Of a stretch of DNA of 10,129 nt, positions 1 to 7,154 are shown piece by piece. The notes below the pieces were generated by a model. It searched no databases and was not told where the DNA came from. It saw nothing but the letters and a program-made list of their open reading frames with translations. Position 1 is the first letter of the stretch; the number at the start of each line of letters is the position of its first letter. Made by a program: the position numbers and the translations under genes. This DNA comes from Nitrospirota bacterium (GTDB lineage: Bacteria > Nitrospirota > Thermodesulfovibrionia > Thermodesulfovibrionales > Magnetobacteriaceae), in contig JADFXO010000123.1 in the NCBI GenBank assembly GCA_015233485.1, forward strand, positions 1 through 10,129. Reading direction: 5' to 3'.

Positions 1-286
1 GCCCCCCTATGTCAATTACGGTGCGGCAGCGGGGGAAAATCTCTTTAGCGCCCCTTGCCACCGCCTTTATCTCCGTGATTGTTTGTATGTCGTCCCATAC
101 TTCCATCAGGTGCCTGCCGTAGCCGGTTGCCGTGAGCTTGTCCGGCTTATCGGAATTTATTAATTGCTTACATACCGACAGAGGATTATGGCCGGTCTCC
201 GTTTTATAGAAAGACGTCGTGCCGTCATCGTTTAATACGACGTACTTTATAAATCTGGAGCCGATATCAATGCCGCCTCTTTTCAA
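1..286 (-). CDS. CoA-dehydratase/double-cubane activase, BadF/BadG/HgdC-type ATPase (3' end missing)
   Basis: This is the N-terminal 95 residues of an ASKHA-fold ATPase that, in its family, uses ATP to drive a low-potential electron from a [4Fe-4S] cluster into its partner dehydratase or double-cubane protein. Visible motifs are the phosphate-1 loop GIDIGS near residue 5, the GYGR turn, EIKAVARGA and a VIDIGG strand at the window edge. The cluster cysteines lie further on, outside the window. No ATG is available in frame: an in-frame TAA lies just upstream, so the start is probably TTG at 286, preceded by an AAGGGGG ribosome site about 9 bases away. The gene begins 4 bases after the stop of the partner gene, so the two are surely co-transcribed. 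The pairing matches E. coli YjiL/YjiM and the DCCP/DCCP-reductase pair of Carboxydothermus. Confidence 0.88.
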   Translation of the reverse strand, partial: MKRGGIDIGSRFIKYVVLNDDGTTSFYKTETGHNPLSVCKQLINSDKPDKLTATGYGRHLMEVWDDIQTITEIKAVARGAKEIFPRCRTVIDIGG

Positions 287-290
287 CTGC

Positions 291-1574
291 TCATGCCCCC
301 TTTATCATCTCAAGAAACGCCTCAACCCGGGTCTTTAACTGTCCCATATCCTCCAACGAATAATCGGTTTCAATACGCAAAAACGGTATGTTCTTTTCTT
401 TCAGCGAGCTTTGCACCTTATATGACTCCATCATATAAGTGGTACAAAACTGTAAGGCATAGTGGATAACGCCGTCAGCCCTCAATTTCCCTGCCATATT
501 TATAATATTATCGAGGCGGTCATCGTTCGGTGTAAAACACGCGCAGTCTATTGTCAGATATCTTTCGGCTATCATTTCGAGGGCCTGGTCAACGGAATCG
601 AATGTGTCATCAAGAAGAGTCCTGTAGTTTCTCTCGCCGACACAGGCCTCCTCGCCGACAACTACCGCGCCGGAGGACTCAATGACGGCGTGCAATTTCC
701 AGTTTGGAATAGCCATGGGCGACCCTGCTATCATTACCCTGGGTGACCCTGCCGGGGCAACGCCCTTGCCGTCTTTTACACGTTGATCGAGTTCGTCGCA
801 TAATTCGTTTAGTTTAGCAGTGAAGCGAATGGGGTCGTCAAAGAAAGATATCTGGTTTATCAGCAGCGCGTCCAACCCCGAGATGGGGGCAGGGTCGTTG
901 CTTCTCAGTTTAGACAGTCTTTGCAGAGCGGCTCTTTTTTCGTTGACTACTCTGACAGCCTCTCTCAGTTTTTCCAGAGTAATCTTTGTAGAGGCAACCT
1001 CCTGAAGCCTTTCGGCAAATTGCCTTATTTCTTGTTTCCACAGCCGCATGTCGCTGTCGCTTTTTTTATTTGGGACTTCCATGACGTAGACTTTACCGGT
1101 TATTTTGTCAAAGGCCTCGTATGCCTTTTTCTTGCCGTCACAGGTGGTCTCTCCTACTATGAGGTCCGTCGTTTCGATGTACGGACAAATGCCGCTCAAC
1201 TTAAACCCGATAAAAGATTTAATCAACGCGCATGTGTTTCGTGGGATATGTGTCTCCGCGCTGTCACTTCCTACATCGGCGCCGGAGCAAAGCCCGATAC
1301 ATACGCCGTCAACCGCAAGTATCAGCTCCTCGGGAACGAATATACAGAACGTGCCTATTATTTTTTTGCCTTGCTCTTTGGCGTTAAGCAATTCCTCGAT
1401 TCTTAGGCCGTGCACCTCGGATATGACAAAATCGAAATATGCCATTGCCTTTGGGCGTTCTTTTTGTGACAGATAGATGTTTGTATAGGCGTTGGTCAAA
1501 ACTGCAAGTAATCCGTCGTGGGCATCGATGTTTAGTCCGAGCTTCTTCCACATATCTTTGTAGTCTTTTGACAT
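291..1574 (-). CDS. Double-cubane-cluster-type protein, 2-hydroxyacyl-CoA dehydratase (HgdB/YjiM) family
   Basis: A 427-residue member of the HgdB/BcrC/YjiM family. Family signatures are GTFC (C77), CSGAD (C96), IPRNTCALIKS (C115), CPY (C130), VGETTCDGKKK (C145), a CxC followed by TPNDDRL (C344/C346) and LQFCTTY (C377). This cysteine pattern and the single-subunit organisation resemble E. coli YjiM and the double-cubane-cluster protein (DCCP) of Carboxydothermus hydrogenoformans, which carries an [8Fe-9S] cluster and reduces small molecules such as acetylene and azide. No second dehydratase subunit follows, which argues against a classical 2-hydroxyglutaryl-CoA dehydratase or benzoyl-CoA reductase. 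The start at 1574 has a GGAGGA site at 1578-1583. The gene is followed by its activase 4 bases on, and preceded by its own promoter and structured leader. The family assignment is firm; the natural substrate is unknown. Confidence 0.9.
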   Translation of the reverse strand: MSKDYKDMWKKLGLNIDAHDGLLAVLTNAYTNIYLSQKERPKAMAYFDFVISEVHGLRIEELLNAKEQGKKIIGTFCIFVPEELILAVDGVCIGLCSGADVGSDSAETHIPRNTCALIKSFIGFKLSGICPYIETTDLIVGETTCDGKKKAYEAFDKITGKVYVMEVPNKKSDSDMRLWKQEIRQFAERLQEVASTKITLEKLREAVRVVNEKRAALQRLSKLRSNDPAPISGLDALLINQISFFDDPIRFTAKLNELCDELDQRVKDGKGVAPAGSPRVMIAGSPMAIPNWKLHAVIESSGAVVVGEEACVGERNYRTLLDDTFDSVDQALEMIAERYLTIDCACFTPNDDRLDNIINMAGKLRADGVIHYALQFCTTYMMESYKVQSSLKEKNIPFLRIETDYSLEDMGQLKTRVEAFLEMIKGA

Positions 1575-1602
1575 AAATCCTCCGCGTTACTCATTTTTTT
1601 TA

Positions 1603-1621
1603 CGCACGGCAAGGCCGTACG
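1603..1621 (-). promoter_or_regulatory. Hairpin just upstream of the double-cubane gene's ribosome site
   Basis: In the minus-strand RNA, CGUACGGC and GCCGUGCG pair over 8 bp (one U-G wobble) around a CUU loop. It is followed by an A-rich stretch and the GGAGGA ribosome site about 20 bases on. There is no U tract, so it is not a terminator. It could be a leader stability or translation-control hairpin; nothing shows its role. Confidence 0.35.
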
Positions 1622-1711
1622 AGAGAAACAACAGTCTTTGCTTAACGCTAAGGAATGACTTCAGGAAAGATTGAGTGAGCTAAAAACCGTCAACTAACGG
1701 TAGCGATAGGC

Positions 1712-1828
1712 AAAAAAAGTCCCCTCAGCTGGTTAACCTCGACCAGGTTCTTTGACGATGTTCAGCCAAAACCGCTTTTTATGACGCCGCGCGTTATATC
1801 TTCAGATGCGGCTTCAGGGACTTTTTTT
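1712..1828 (-). promoter_or_regulatory. Structured leader RNA of unknown class, ending in a terminator-like U tract
   Basis: Both ends pair in a long closing stem, 1811-1828 with 1712-1729. It has seven A-U pairs, then AGUCCC with GGGGACU, a U-G pair, a tandem G-A/A-G mismatch (CUGA facing CUGA) and AGC/GCU. Inside are three candidate hairpins: 1808-1812 with 1786-1790 (GCCGC/GCGGC, competing slightly with the closing stem); 1773-1746 (GGUU/AACC, then UUGGC/GUCAA); and 1746-1742 with 1733-1729 (CUGGU/ACCAG). On the minus strand the closing stem is followed directly by U7, so it can act as an intrinsic terminator. The opposite strand also ends in U7, so it could be bidirectional. It lies about 20-30 nt downstream of the predicted start of the double-cubane transcript, the position of a riboswitch or attenuator. 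The class is unknown; the 3' part resembles the TPP-riboswitch 3' half, but the 5' half does not. Confidence 0.55.
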
Positions 1829-1856
1829 ATCAAAATTTATATCCTCACCGAACGCT

Positions 1857-1886
1857 ATTATAGCAAAAGAACTTGATTACATCAAG
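1857..1886 (-). promoter_or_regulatory. Sigma70-type promoter for the double-cubane operon, with FNR-like inverted repeat over the -35
   Basis: Reading the minus strand, TTGATG (1885-1880) and a perfect TATAAT (1862-1857) are separated by 17 bases, and a TGn extended -10 precedes the TATAAT. The -35 hexamer lies inside a perfect inverted repeat, CTTGAT-TAC-ATCAAG (1872-1886). This resembles the FNR/DNR half-sites TTGAT/ATCAA but has a 3-base rather than 4-base spacer. A further short inverted repeat, TGCAT-N6-ATGCA, lies just upstream at 1892-1907. Transcription would start near 1849, giving a leader of about 275 nt. Confidence 0.7.
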
Positions 1887-1919
1887 TGGATTGCATCACA
1901 AAATGCAGGAAAAGAAGTA

Positions 1920-1944
1920 ACGGGAAGGGCGCAGCCCTTCCCGT
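1920..1944 (-). terminator. Intrinsic terminator after fhs
   Basis: A perfect 11-bp stem, ACGGGAAGGGC with GCCCTTCCCGT around a 3-base loop, begins about 10 bases past the fhs stop codon. On the minus strand it is followed by a T-rich but interrupted tail (TTACTTCTTTTCC). It separates the fhs operon from the double-cubane promoter. Confidence 0.7.
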
Positions 1945-1954
1945 ATTGTCCTCT

Positions 1955-3718
1955 TTAAAACAGACCTTTTACCTTGCCGGTTTCTACGTCAACGTCAACC
2001 CTTCTGTACGCCGGGTCGCTTGATGTGCCGGGCATTAGCTTTATATCTCCGGCTACGGGGACGACAAATCCCGCACCCTTGAAGAGCAATATGTCTCTTA
2101 CGAAAAGTCTCCAGTCCTTGGGCACTCCCTTTTTGTTGGGATTGTCGGAGACGCTCAGGTGGGTCTTGACCATACACGTGCCAAGTTTGCTCAACTCAGG
2201 GTCGGCCTCTATGGCCTTTGCCTTTTTGAGCGCGTCAGGGGAGTAGTCCACGCCGTCTGCCGCGTATATCTGTGTGGCTATCTTCTCGATTCTCTGCGTC
2301 AGAGGCATCTCAAGCGGATAGAGGAACTGGAAGTTGTTCTCCTCGTTACATGCGTCAACTACCGCGTCGGCCAGCTCCAGAGCACCAAAGCCGCCCTTTT
2401 CCCAGTGTCTGGAGAGCGCTACCCTTGCCCCGGCGGCCTCTGCGTTCTTTCGTACTATGTCGATTTCCGCGTCAGTGTCCGTGTAAAACGCGTTGATACA
2501 TACGACGGGATTGACTCCTGACGATTTTATGTTTTTGATGTGATGTATAAGGTTTATGCAGCCCTTGTCCACCCATCCAACATTTTCACCCTTATACTCA
2601 TCGGGAATCGGCCTGCCGGGTACGGGAATCGGTGCCCCACCGTGGCATTTCAATGCCCTTATCGTTGCTACGATTACGGCGGCGTTTGGTTTAAGGCCAG
2701 AGTAACGGCACTTCAGATTCCAGAATTTCTCAAACCCTATGTCCGCCCCAAAGCCGGATTCCGTCACGTTATAATCGGCAAGCTTCAGACCTACCCTGTC
2801 CGCTATTATTGACGACTGCCCTATTGCTATATTGGCAAACGGCCCGGCGTGAACCAACACCGGCTGCCCCTCTATTGTCTGAAGCAGATTCGGATTTAAG
2901 GCCTCCACCATCCACGCGGTCATGGCGCCGTCAACTTCAAGGTCTCTTGTGGTAACAGGGTTTCCTGTCCTGTCATAGGCCACAACTATCTTGCCCATTC
3001 TGTCTCTGAAATCTTTCAGGTCGGTAGCCACCGCCAATATTGCCATTATCTCGGATGAGACGGCTATGTCAAAACGGGACTCCATCATAAAGCCGTCCAT
3101 CTTGCCGCCTATTCCTATTATCATCTTCCTTAACGACTGGGCGCAAAAGTCCATTATCCAGCCCTGCTGCACGCGGCGCGGGTCTATGTCCAGCCTCCTG
3201 AGCCTTCTCTTGGCAAGCTGTTCGTCCGAGTAGTTCATCTCATGCTGCATCCTTGAGGTCAGCGCCACCATTGAAAGGTTGTGGGAGTTTATTATGGCAT
3301 TGATGTCGCCGGTCAGACCAAGTGAAAATGGGGTCAGGGGGACGCACTGCGAAAGGCCACCGCCCGCCGCCGAGCCTTTGATGTTCATCGTAGGGCCGCC
3401 GGAGGGCTGTCTTATTGCCGCTATGACGCTCTTTTTCCTCTTGCCAAGTCCCTGAACGAGGCCGATAGTAGATGTTGACTTGCCTTCGCCAAGGGGTGTG
3501 GGTGTTATCGCGGTAACGTCAATGTACTTGCCGTTGGGTTTGTCTGCCAGACGGCTTAACAGGCGCTTAAAGTCGATTTTTGCCACGTAGTGTCCGTGAG
3601 GAAGGAGTTCGTCCTTTGGCAGTCCTAACTCTTCGGCCAGCTGATACACTGTCTTCATGTTTTGCTCTGCTGCTTCGGCTATTTCCCAGTCATCGTGTTT
3701 CTTTGGATCAAGCGGCAT
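1955..3718 (-). CDS. fhs: Formate--tetrahydrofolate ligase (10-formyl-THF synthetase)
   Basis: This cytosolic enzyme makes 10-formyl-tetrahydrofolate from formate, THF and ATP, the second step of the Wood-Ljungdahl methyl branch. It has 587 residues, slightly longer than the common form of about 555-560. The P-loop-type ATP motif TPLGEGKST is at residues 74-82 and is followed by RQPSGGPTMNIKGSAAGGG (103-121) and LTGDINAI (135-142). These replace the more usual QPSLGPxxGIKGGAAGGG and TGDIHAI, placing it in a divergent sub-branch of the family. Start: ATG at 3718 with an AGGAGG site within 3722-3733. The ATG overlaps the end of fdhA by 11 bases, which implies translational coupling. Its direct link to a formate dehydrogenase supports interconversion of CO2, formate and formyl-THF; the direction in vivo cannot be read from the sequence. 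Confidence 0.95.
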   Translation of the reverse strand: MPLDPKKHDDWEIAEAAEQNMKTVYQLAEELGLPKDELLPHGHYVAKIDFKRLLSRLADKPNGKYIDVTAITPTPLGEGKSTSTIGLVQGLGKRKKSVIAAIRQPSGGPTMNIKGSAAGGGLSQCVPLTPFSLGLTGDINAIINSHNLSMVALTSRMQHEMNYSDEQLAKRRLRRLDIDPRRVQQGWIMDFCAQSLRKMIIGIGGKMDGFMMESRFDIAVSSEIMAILAVATDLKDFRDRMGKIVVAYDRTGNPVTTRDLEVDGAMTAWMVEALNPNLLQTIEGQPVLVHAGPFANIAIGQSSIIADRVGLKLADYNVTESGFGADIGFEKFWNLKCRYSGLKPNAAVIVATIRALKCHGGAPIPVPGRPIPDEYKGENVGWVDKGCINLIHHIKNIKSSGVNPVVCINAFYTDTDAEIDIVRKNAEAAGARVALSRHWEKGGFGALELADAVVDACNEENNFQFLYPLEMPLTQRIEKIATQIYAADGVDYSPDALKKAKAIEADPELSKLGTCMVKTHLSVSDNPNKKGVPKDWRLFVRDILLFKGAGFVVPVAGDIKLMPGTSSDPAYRRVDVDVETGKVKGLF

Positions 3719-6401
3719 GATTTTTGTCCTCCTGTACTTTTTCTAATTTTACGGCACAGACCTTCAGCTCCGGTATCTTGCAAATTGGGTCATATACGGG
3801 ATTTGTCAGCACGTTGGCGGCTGCCTCGCTGTAGTGGAATGGGATAAACACCACCCCGACATCCGGCACGTTTGTAACCTTTGCCTTCAACGTAATTGAG
3901 CCTCTGCGCGAGGTTACATGCACCATGGCGCCATTGTCTATGCTCATCCGACCTGCGTCTGCAGGGTTGATTTCTACGTATGCCTCGTGTGCTGCCGTGT
4001 CTATTGCCTTTACGCGGCGCGTCATCGTGCCTGTGTGGTATTGAAGCAGTTGTCTGCCAGTTGACAGCGTAAAGGGATACTCCTCATCCGGCAGCTCCAG
4101 AGAAGGGTTAAACTTAATAGCAGAGAACTTTGCTTTTCCTATCGGAAATGTGTCTTTAAACAGATATGGCGTCCCAGGATGCTCTGGAGTCGGACACGGC
4201 CATTGAATCCCACGTTTTTCTATGCGGCGGTAGTTTATGCCGGCTATGTTTTGCCACAGACGCCCTGCCTCGTCAAAGACCTCTGACATATTGCCATAGT
4301 TCATATCATATCCCATAGCGCGGGAAAGCTCCATGATTATCGCAGAATCATCCCTTGCCTCACCGGGAGGGTTGAGCGCCTTTCTTACCCTTTGAACGCG
4401 GCGGTCTGTATTGGTAAACGTACCGTCTTTTTCGGCAAAACACACGGCAGGAAGCACGACATCGGCCAGTTCGGTAGTCTGTGTCATGAATATATCCTGC
4501 ACTACTAAAAACTCAAGGCTTTTAAGCGCGTGAATTGTGTGTTTCTGGTCGGCGTCCGACATCACGGGGTTCTCTCCCATGATATACAACCCCTTTAGTT
4601 TGCCGGCCTCGGCGGCATACATCATATCAATCGCCGTCATCCCTACCTTATCCGGGAGTTTCACCTTCCACTGCGCCTCGAACTTGCGCCGCACGGCCTC
4701 ATCCGTTACCTTTTGATAACCCGGCAATACGTTCGGGGCAGCGGCCATATCGCTTGCTCCCTGGACGTTATTCTGTCCGCGCAAAGGATTAAGGCCGACT
4801 GACGGACGCCCCAAATTGCCGCCCATCAGCACAAGGTTGGCAAGGCTAATTACATTATCAGTGCCGTGGCTGTGCTGGGTAATGCCCATTGTGTAATATA
4901 CGGCGGCGTTTTTGCCCGCGGCATAAATCCTTGCCGCCTCAATTATTTTCTCTTTAGGCACGCCGGTTATCTTTTCGCCCACGGCCGGGGTATATTCTTC
5001 GACAGCCTCGGCGACTTTAGTAAAACCCTCAGTGCGCTCTTCTATGAACTTTTTATTTACCAGGTCTTCTTTTATCATCACGTGCATCATGGTGTTAATC
5101 AGCGCCACGTCCGTGCCATGTCTCTGCTTGAGCCACAGATGGGCATACTTAACCAAGGGTATGCGCCGTGGGTCGGCGATTATCAGCTTCGCCCCCTTTT
5201 TGACTGCCTTTAGCATCCTCAACGCCACAATCGGGTGGTTCTCCTTCGTGTTTGAGCCAATTATAAACAGCACATCGTTATTCTCCGTCTCAGGGACAGA
5301 GTTTGTCATAGCGCCCGAACCAAATACTGTGACCAGACCGGCCACCGTTGGGCTGTGTCAGAGACGGGCGCAGTGGTCAACGTTGTTCGTCCCTATCACC
5401 GCGCGCATAAATTTTTGAAACAGAAAATTCTCCTCGTTCGTACATTTGGCCGAGGAAAGACCCGCGAGGGCGTCGGGGCCGTGGTCTTCGACGATTTTCT
5501 TGAATCTCGTCGTAATATACGCAATGGCCTCGTCCCAGGTTGCCTCTGTGAATTTCCCGTCTTTTTTTATCAATGGGGTCTTGAGCCTGTCAGGGCTGTT
5601 TATAAATTCGTAACCAAATCTGCCCTTTACGCAAAGCCATCCCTCGTTATGTGTATCGGCCTTTGATGAGACACGCGCTATTTCGTTGCCCCGAACGTGG
5701 AGATTCAGCTGACAGCCGCACCCGCAGTATGAGCAGGTCGTCTCGACTTCCTTTACGTTAATCGCACGTCCCTTCTTCGCCCAAATACGCCCTGAAAGCG
5801 CGCCTGTGGGGCATACCGAGACACATTGACCGCAAAACTCGCAGTCCAAATCTTTCTCGAACGAAGGGCACACCTTCGCGTCAAATCCCCTGTAGGCTAT
5901 GTCTATCGCCCCGACGCCCTGCACCTCGTTACACACACGTACGCACTGCCCGCACAGGATGCACTTGTCCATATTACGCTCAAGAAACGGATTGCCGTCT
6001 GTCTTCGTATATTGCCTTCTCTTGCCGTAAAACCTGTTCTCTCTAAGCCCGTAGAAATAGGCGAACTCCTGAAGCTTGCAATCCCCCGCGCGCTCACATA
6101 TCATGCAGTCGTTGGGATGGTCAGAGAGCAGAAGCTCAATGACCGTCTTTCTCAACCTCTCCACTGTTGGGGTGGAGGTCCTTACCTTCATCCCCTCTGT
6201 AACCGGTGTCGTACACGATGTCGTGGGTTTAGGCATCCCCTCTACTTCGACAAGGCAAAGCCGGCAGCCGCCGTAAGGCTCAAGGGCGGGATTATCGCAG
6301 AGTGTGGGTATATATATCCCGTAGTCTCTGGCCGTCTGAAGGATTGTGGCGCCGTTGCCAGCCTCCACCTCTTTGCCGTCTATCGTTAACTTAATACTCA
6401 T
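3708..6401 (-). CDS. fdhA: Selenocysteine-containing NAD(P)-linked formate dehydrogenase, catalytic subunit
   Basis: This is the Mo/W-bis-MGD enzyme that interconverts formate and CO2, read as one protein of 897 residues through an in-frame UGA (5358-5360, codon 348). The UGA lies in the FDH active-site context NNVDHCARL-U-HSPT. Domains in order: NuoG-like [2Fe-2S] (C35, C46, C49, C63); His-Cys3 [4Fe-4S] (H95, C99, C102, C108); two ferredoxin clusters (C147/150/153/157 and C187/190/193/197); the FDH [4Fe-4S] (C223, C226, C230, C257) with VKGR; the molybdopterin domain; and a C-terminal dinucleotide-binding domain. The ATG at 6401 is preferred over TTG at 6407 because AGGAGG sits 7 bases before it. 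Length and layout match NAD(P)-dependent FdhA such as that of Moorella. Both halves conserve reading frame and family sequence, so this is recoding, not a frameshift or pseudogene. Selenocysteine insertion needs selABCD elsewhere in the genome. Confidence 0.95.
5329..5360 (-). promoter_or_regulatory. Bacterial SECIS element and selenocysteine UGA codon in fdhA
   Basis: The UGA at 5360-5358 is followed 12 nt later by a hairpin: GUGGCC (5345-5340) pairs with GGUCAC (5334-5329), with one G-U pair, around the loop GGUCU. The loop sequence and its distance from the UGA (18 nt) match the E. coli fdhF SECIS that SelB binds, and the flanking codons CAC-xGC-CCA are also shared. This directs selenocysteine insertion at residue 348. 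Confidence 0.93.
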
Positions 6402-6458
6402 CGTCAATCCTCCTTTGCTCGTATTTTGCCAAATCCAACTCCTTAAAAAATATTTCTT

Positions 6459-6477
6459 ACAAGCGCTTCTCGCTTGT
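6459..6477 (-). terminator. Hairpin between the DUF1566 gene and fdhA (weak terminator or processing site)
   Basis: ACAAGCG and CGCTTGT pair over 7 bp around a 5-base loop, about 30 bases past the DUF1566 stop. On the minus strand the stem is followed by AAGAAATA and then T6, so the U tract is displaced by 8 bases. It is too imperfect for a confident terminator. If it works, it would partly isolate fdhA from the inserted gene. Confidence 0.4.
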
Positions 6478-6505
6478 GAATTACCAAATGATCAAATCAC
6501 CCACA

Positions 6506-6904
6506 TCATCTTCGGGAACGCACCGCAAAAGCCCGTCCGTCACTGTCGCGGGTGTCATCGTACTCACCACCACCCGTGAAGCCGAAGCCCCACGCGCCGA
6601 ACGGGCCATTAACCTCGCCTGACCATACAAAACATCTTTTCCTCATGCCGGCAGCATAAAGACCTCTCAATTCCGCTCTGGTAGGCATGCGCCAGCCGCC
6701 ACCGCCAACCGTGAGGTTCGCCACCCATGAATTTGCCTGGTCCCAATTTGTTTCCTTATCAGGGCCTTCGTACCACTGAAGTCCTGTACCAGTGTCTGTA
6801 AGTATCCCCTCTTTGTCAACTATAAGCTCGGACTTCTTTTCAAATCCGTAACATAAAGACAAGGAAAGAATTAACACTACAAAAACCGTCATGGATAATT
6901 TCAT
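6506..6904 (-). CDS. Small exported DUF1566 (Lcl C-terminal) domain protein
   Basis: A 132-residue protein with an N-terminal hydrophobic signal segment (residues 4-20, ending LCYG). The residue before C18 is Leu, a poor lipobox, so ordinary secretion is more likely than a lipoprotein. The rest is one DUF1566 domain: TGLQW (40-44), NWDQA (53-57), GGGGWRMPTRAELRGL (67-82), WSGE (94-97) and the terminal FAVRSRR. This domain occurs in large paralogous sets in some Nitrospirota and Desulfobacterota and has no known enzymatic role. It has a strong ribosome site (AGGAGGAG, 7 bases before the ATG) and its own likely promoter. It is unrelated to formate metabolism and sits inside the nuoEF-fdhA operon, so it looks like inserted cargo. 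The domain call is firm; the function is unknown. Confidence 0.85.
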   Translation of the reverse strand: MKLSMTVFVVLILSLSLCYGFEKKSELIVDKEGILTDTGTGLQWYEGPDKETNWDQANSWVANLTVGGGGWRMPTRAELRGLYAAGMRKRCFVWSGEVNGPFGAWGFGFTGGGEYDDTRDSDGRAFAVRSRR

Positions 6905-6919
6905 ATGCAGACTCCTCCT

Positions 6920-6952
6920 GATAACAGGTTATCCCTGTTTCTGCTCATTATA
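6920..6952 (-). promoter_or_regulatory. Promoter -10 and operator-like palindrome before the DUF1566 gene
   Basis: On the minus strand a perfect TATAAT (6952-6947) follows a long A/T tract (T9A4) that could serve as an UP element. No good -35 hexamer is visible at 16-18 bases. Downstream, GATAAC-AG-GTTATC (6920-6933) is an inverted repeat just before the ribosome site, placed where a repressor or hairpin could control expression. Confidence 0.45.
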
Positions 6953-6968
6953 ACTTCTTTTAAAAAAA

Positions 6969-7147
6969 AATTGCCTATGCGGTTAACTCCGGTAGAGGGT
7001 TCTCTGGATTCCTGCTTTCGCAGGAATGACAGACAAGGCAAGACAAATGACAGACAAGGCGGGGCAAATGAACACATAGATGTGTCATTCCTGCGAAAGC
7101 AGGAATCCAGTTTTTGATTAGAGGAGCTATCTGCTGCATAGGCAATT
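6969..7147. repeat. 12-bp outer inverted repeat enclosing the REPIN, ending in a U tract
   Basis: AATTGCCTATGC at 6969-6980 is exactly inverted at 7136-7147. The 179-bp span contains the REP pair. In the minus-strand RNA after nuoF, the second arm is followed immediately by a U9 tract, so the structure can act as an intrinsic terminator with the REPIN in its loop. An imperfect direct repeat, ACTTCTTT(T)AAAA, lies on both sides (6953-6965 and 7157-7168). It could be a duplication left by an insertion event or chance A/T-rich similarity. Confidence 0.6.
7004..7110. repeat. REPIN: two inverted REP palindromes around a short direct-repeat spacer
   Basis: The 28-bp arms 7004-7031 and 7083-7110 are exact inverted copies. 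Each is itself a hairpin with 8-bp arms (ATTCCTGC/GCAGGAAT) and a 4-base loop. The 51-base spacer contains part of a 15-bp direct repeat (AATGACAGACAAGGC at 7025-7039 and 7046-7060, period 21). This is the doublet architecture of REPINs, non-autonomous elements mobilised by RAYT (TnpA-REP) transposases. No transposase is present here. Translations of this stretch give short spurious ORFs with CFRRND or FLRKQES strings, which should not be annotated. Confidence 0.85.
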
Positions 7148-7154
7148 AAAAAAA

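Noticed and set aside
291..1574. Benzoyl-CoA reductase or 2-hydroxyglutaryl-CoA dehydratase subunit
   Set aside because: There is no second paralogous subunit and no ring-degradation or amino-acid fermentation genes. The motifs fit the single-subunit YjiM/double-cubane branch better.
1712..1828. TPP (THI-box) riboswitch
   Set aside because: The GAACCUG...GGUUAACC...AGGGGA segment resembles its 3' half, but the 5' GGGGUGCC is missing, CUGAGA reads CUGAAC and the P2 pairing partner is absent. The downstream gene is also not a thiamine gene.
3708..6407. Two separate formate dehydrogenase genes, or a nonsense-broken pseudogene
   Set aside because: The stop is a UGA at the known selenocysteine position, with a SECIS hairpin at the correct spacing and an unbroken family sequence on both sides.
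7004..7110. CRISPR array
   Set aside because: There are only two copies, in inverted orientation, each a self-contained palindrome, with no regular spacers and no cas genes.
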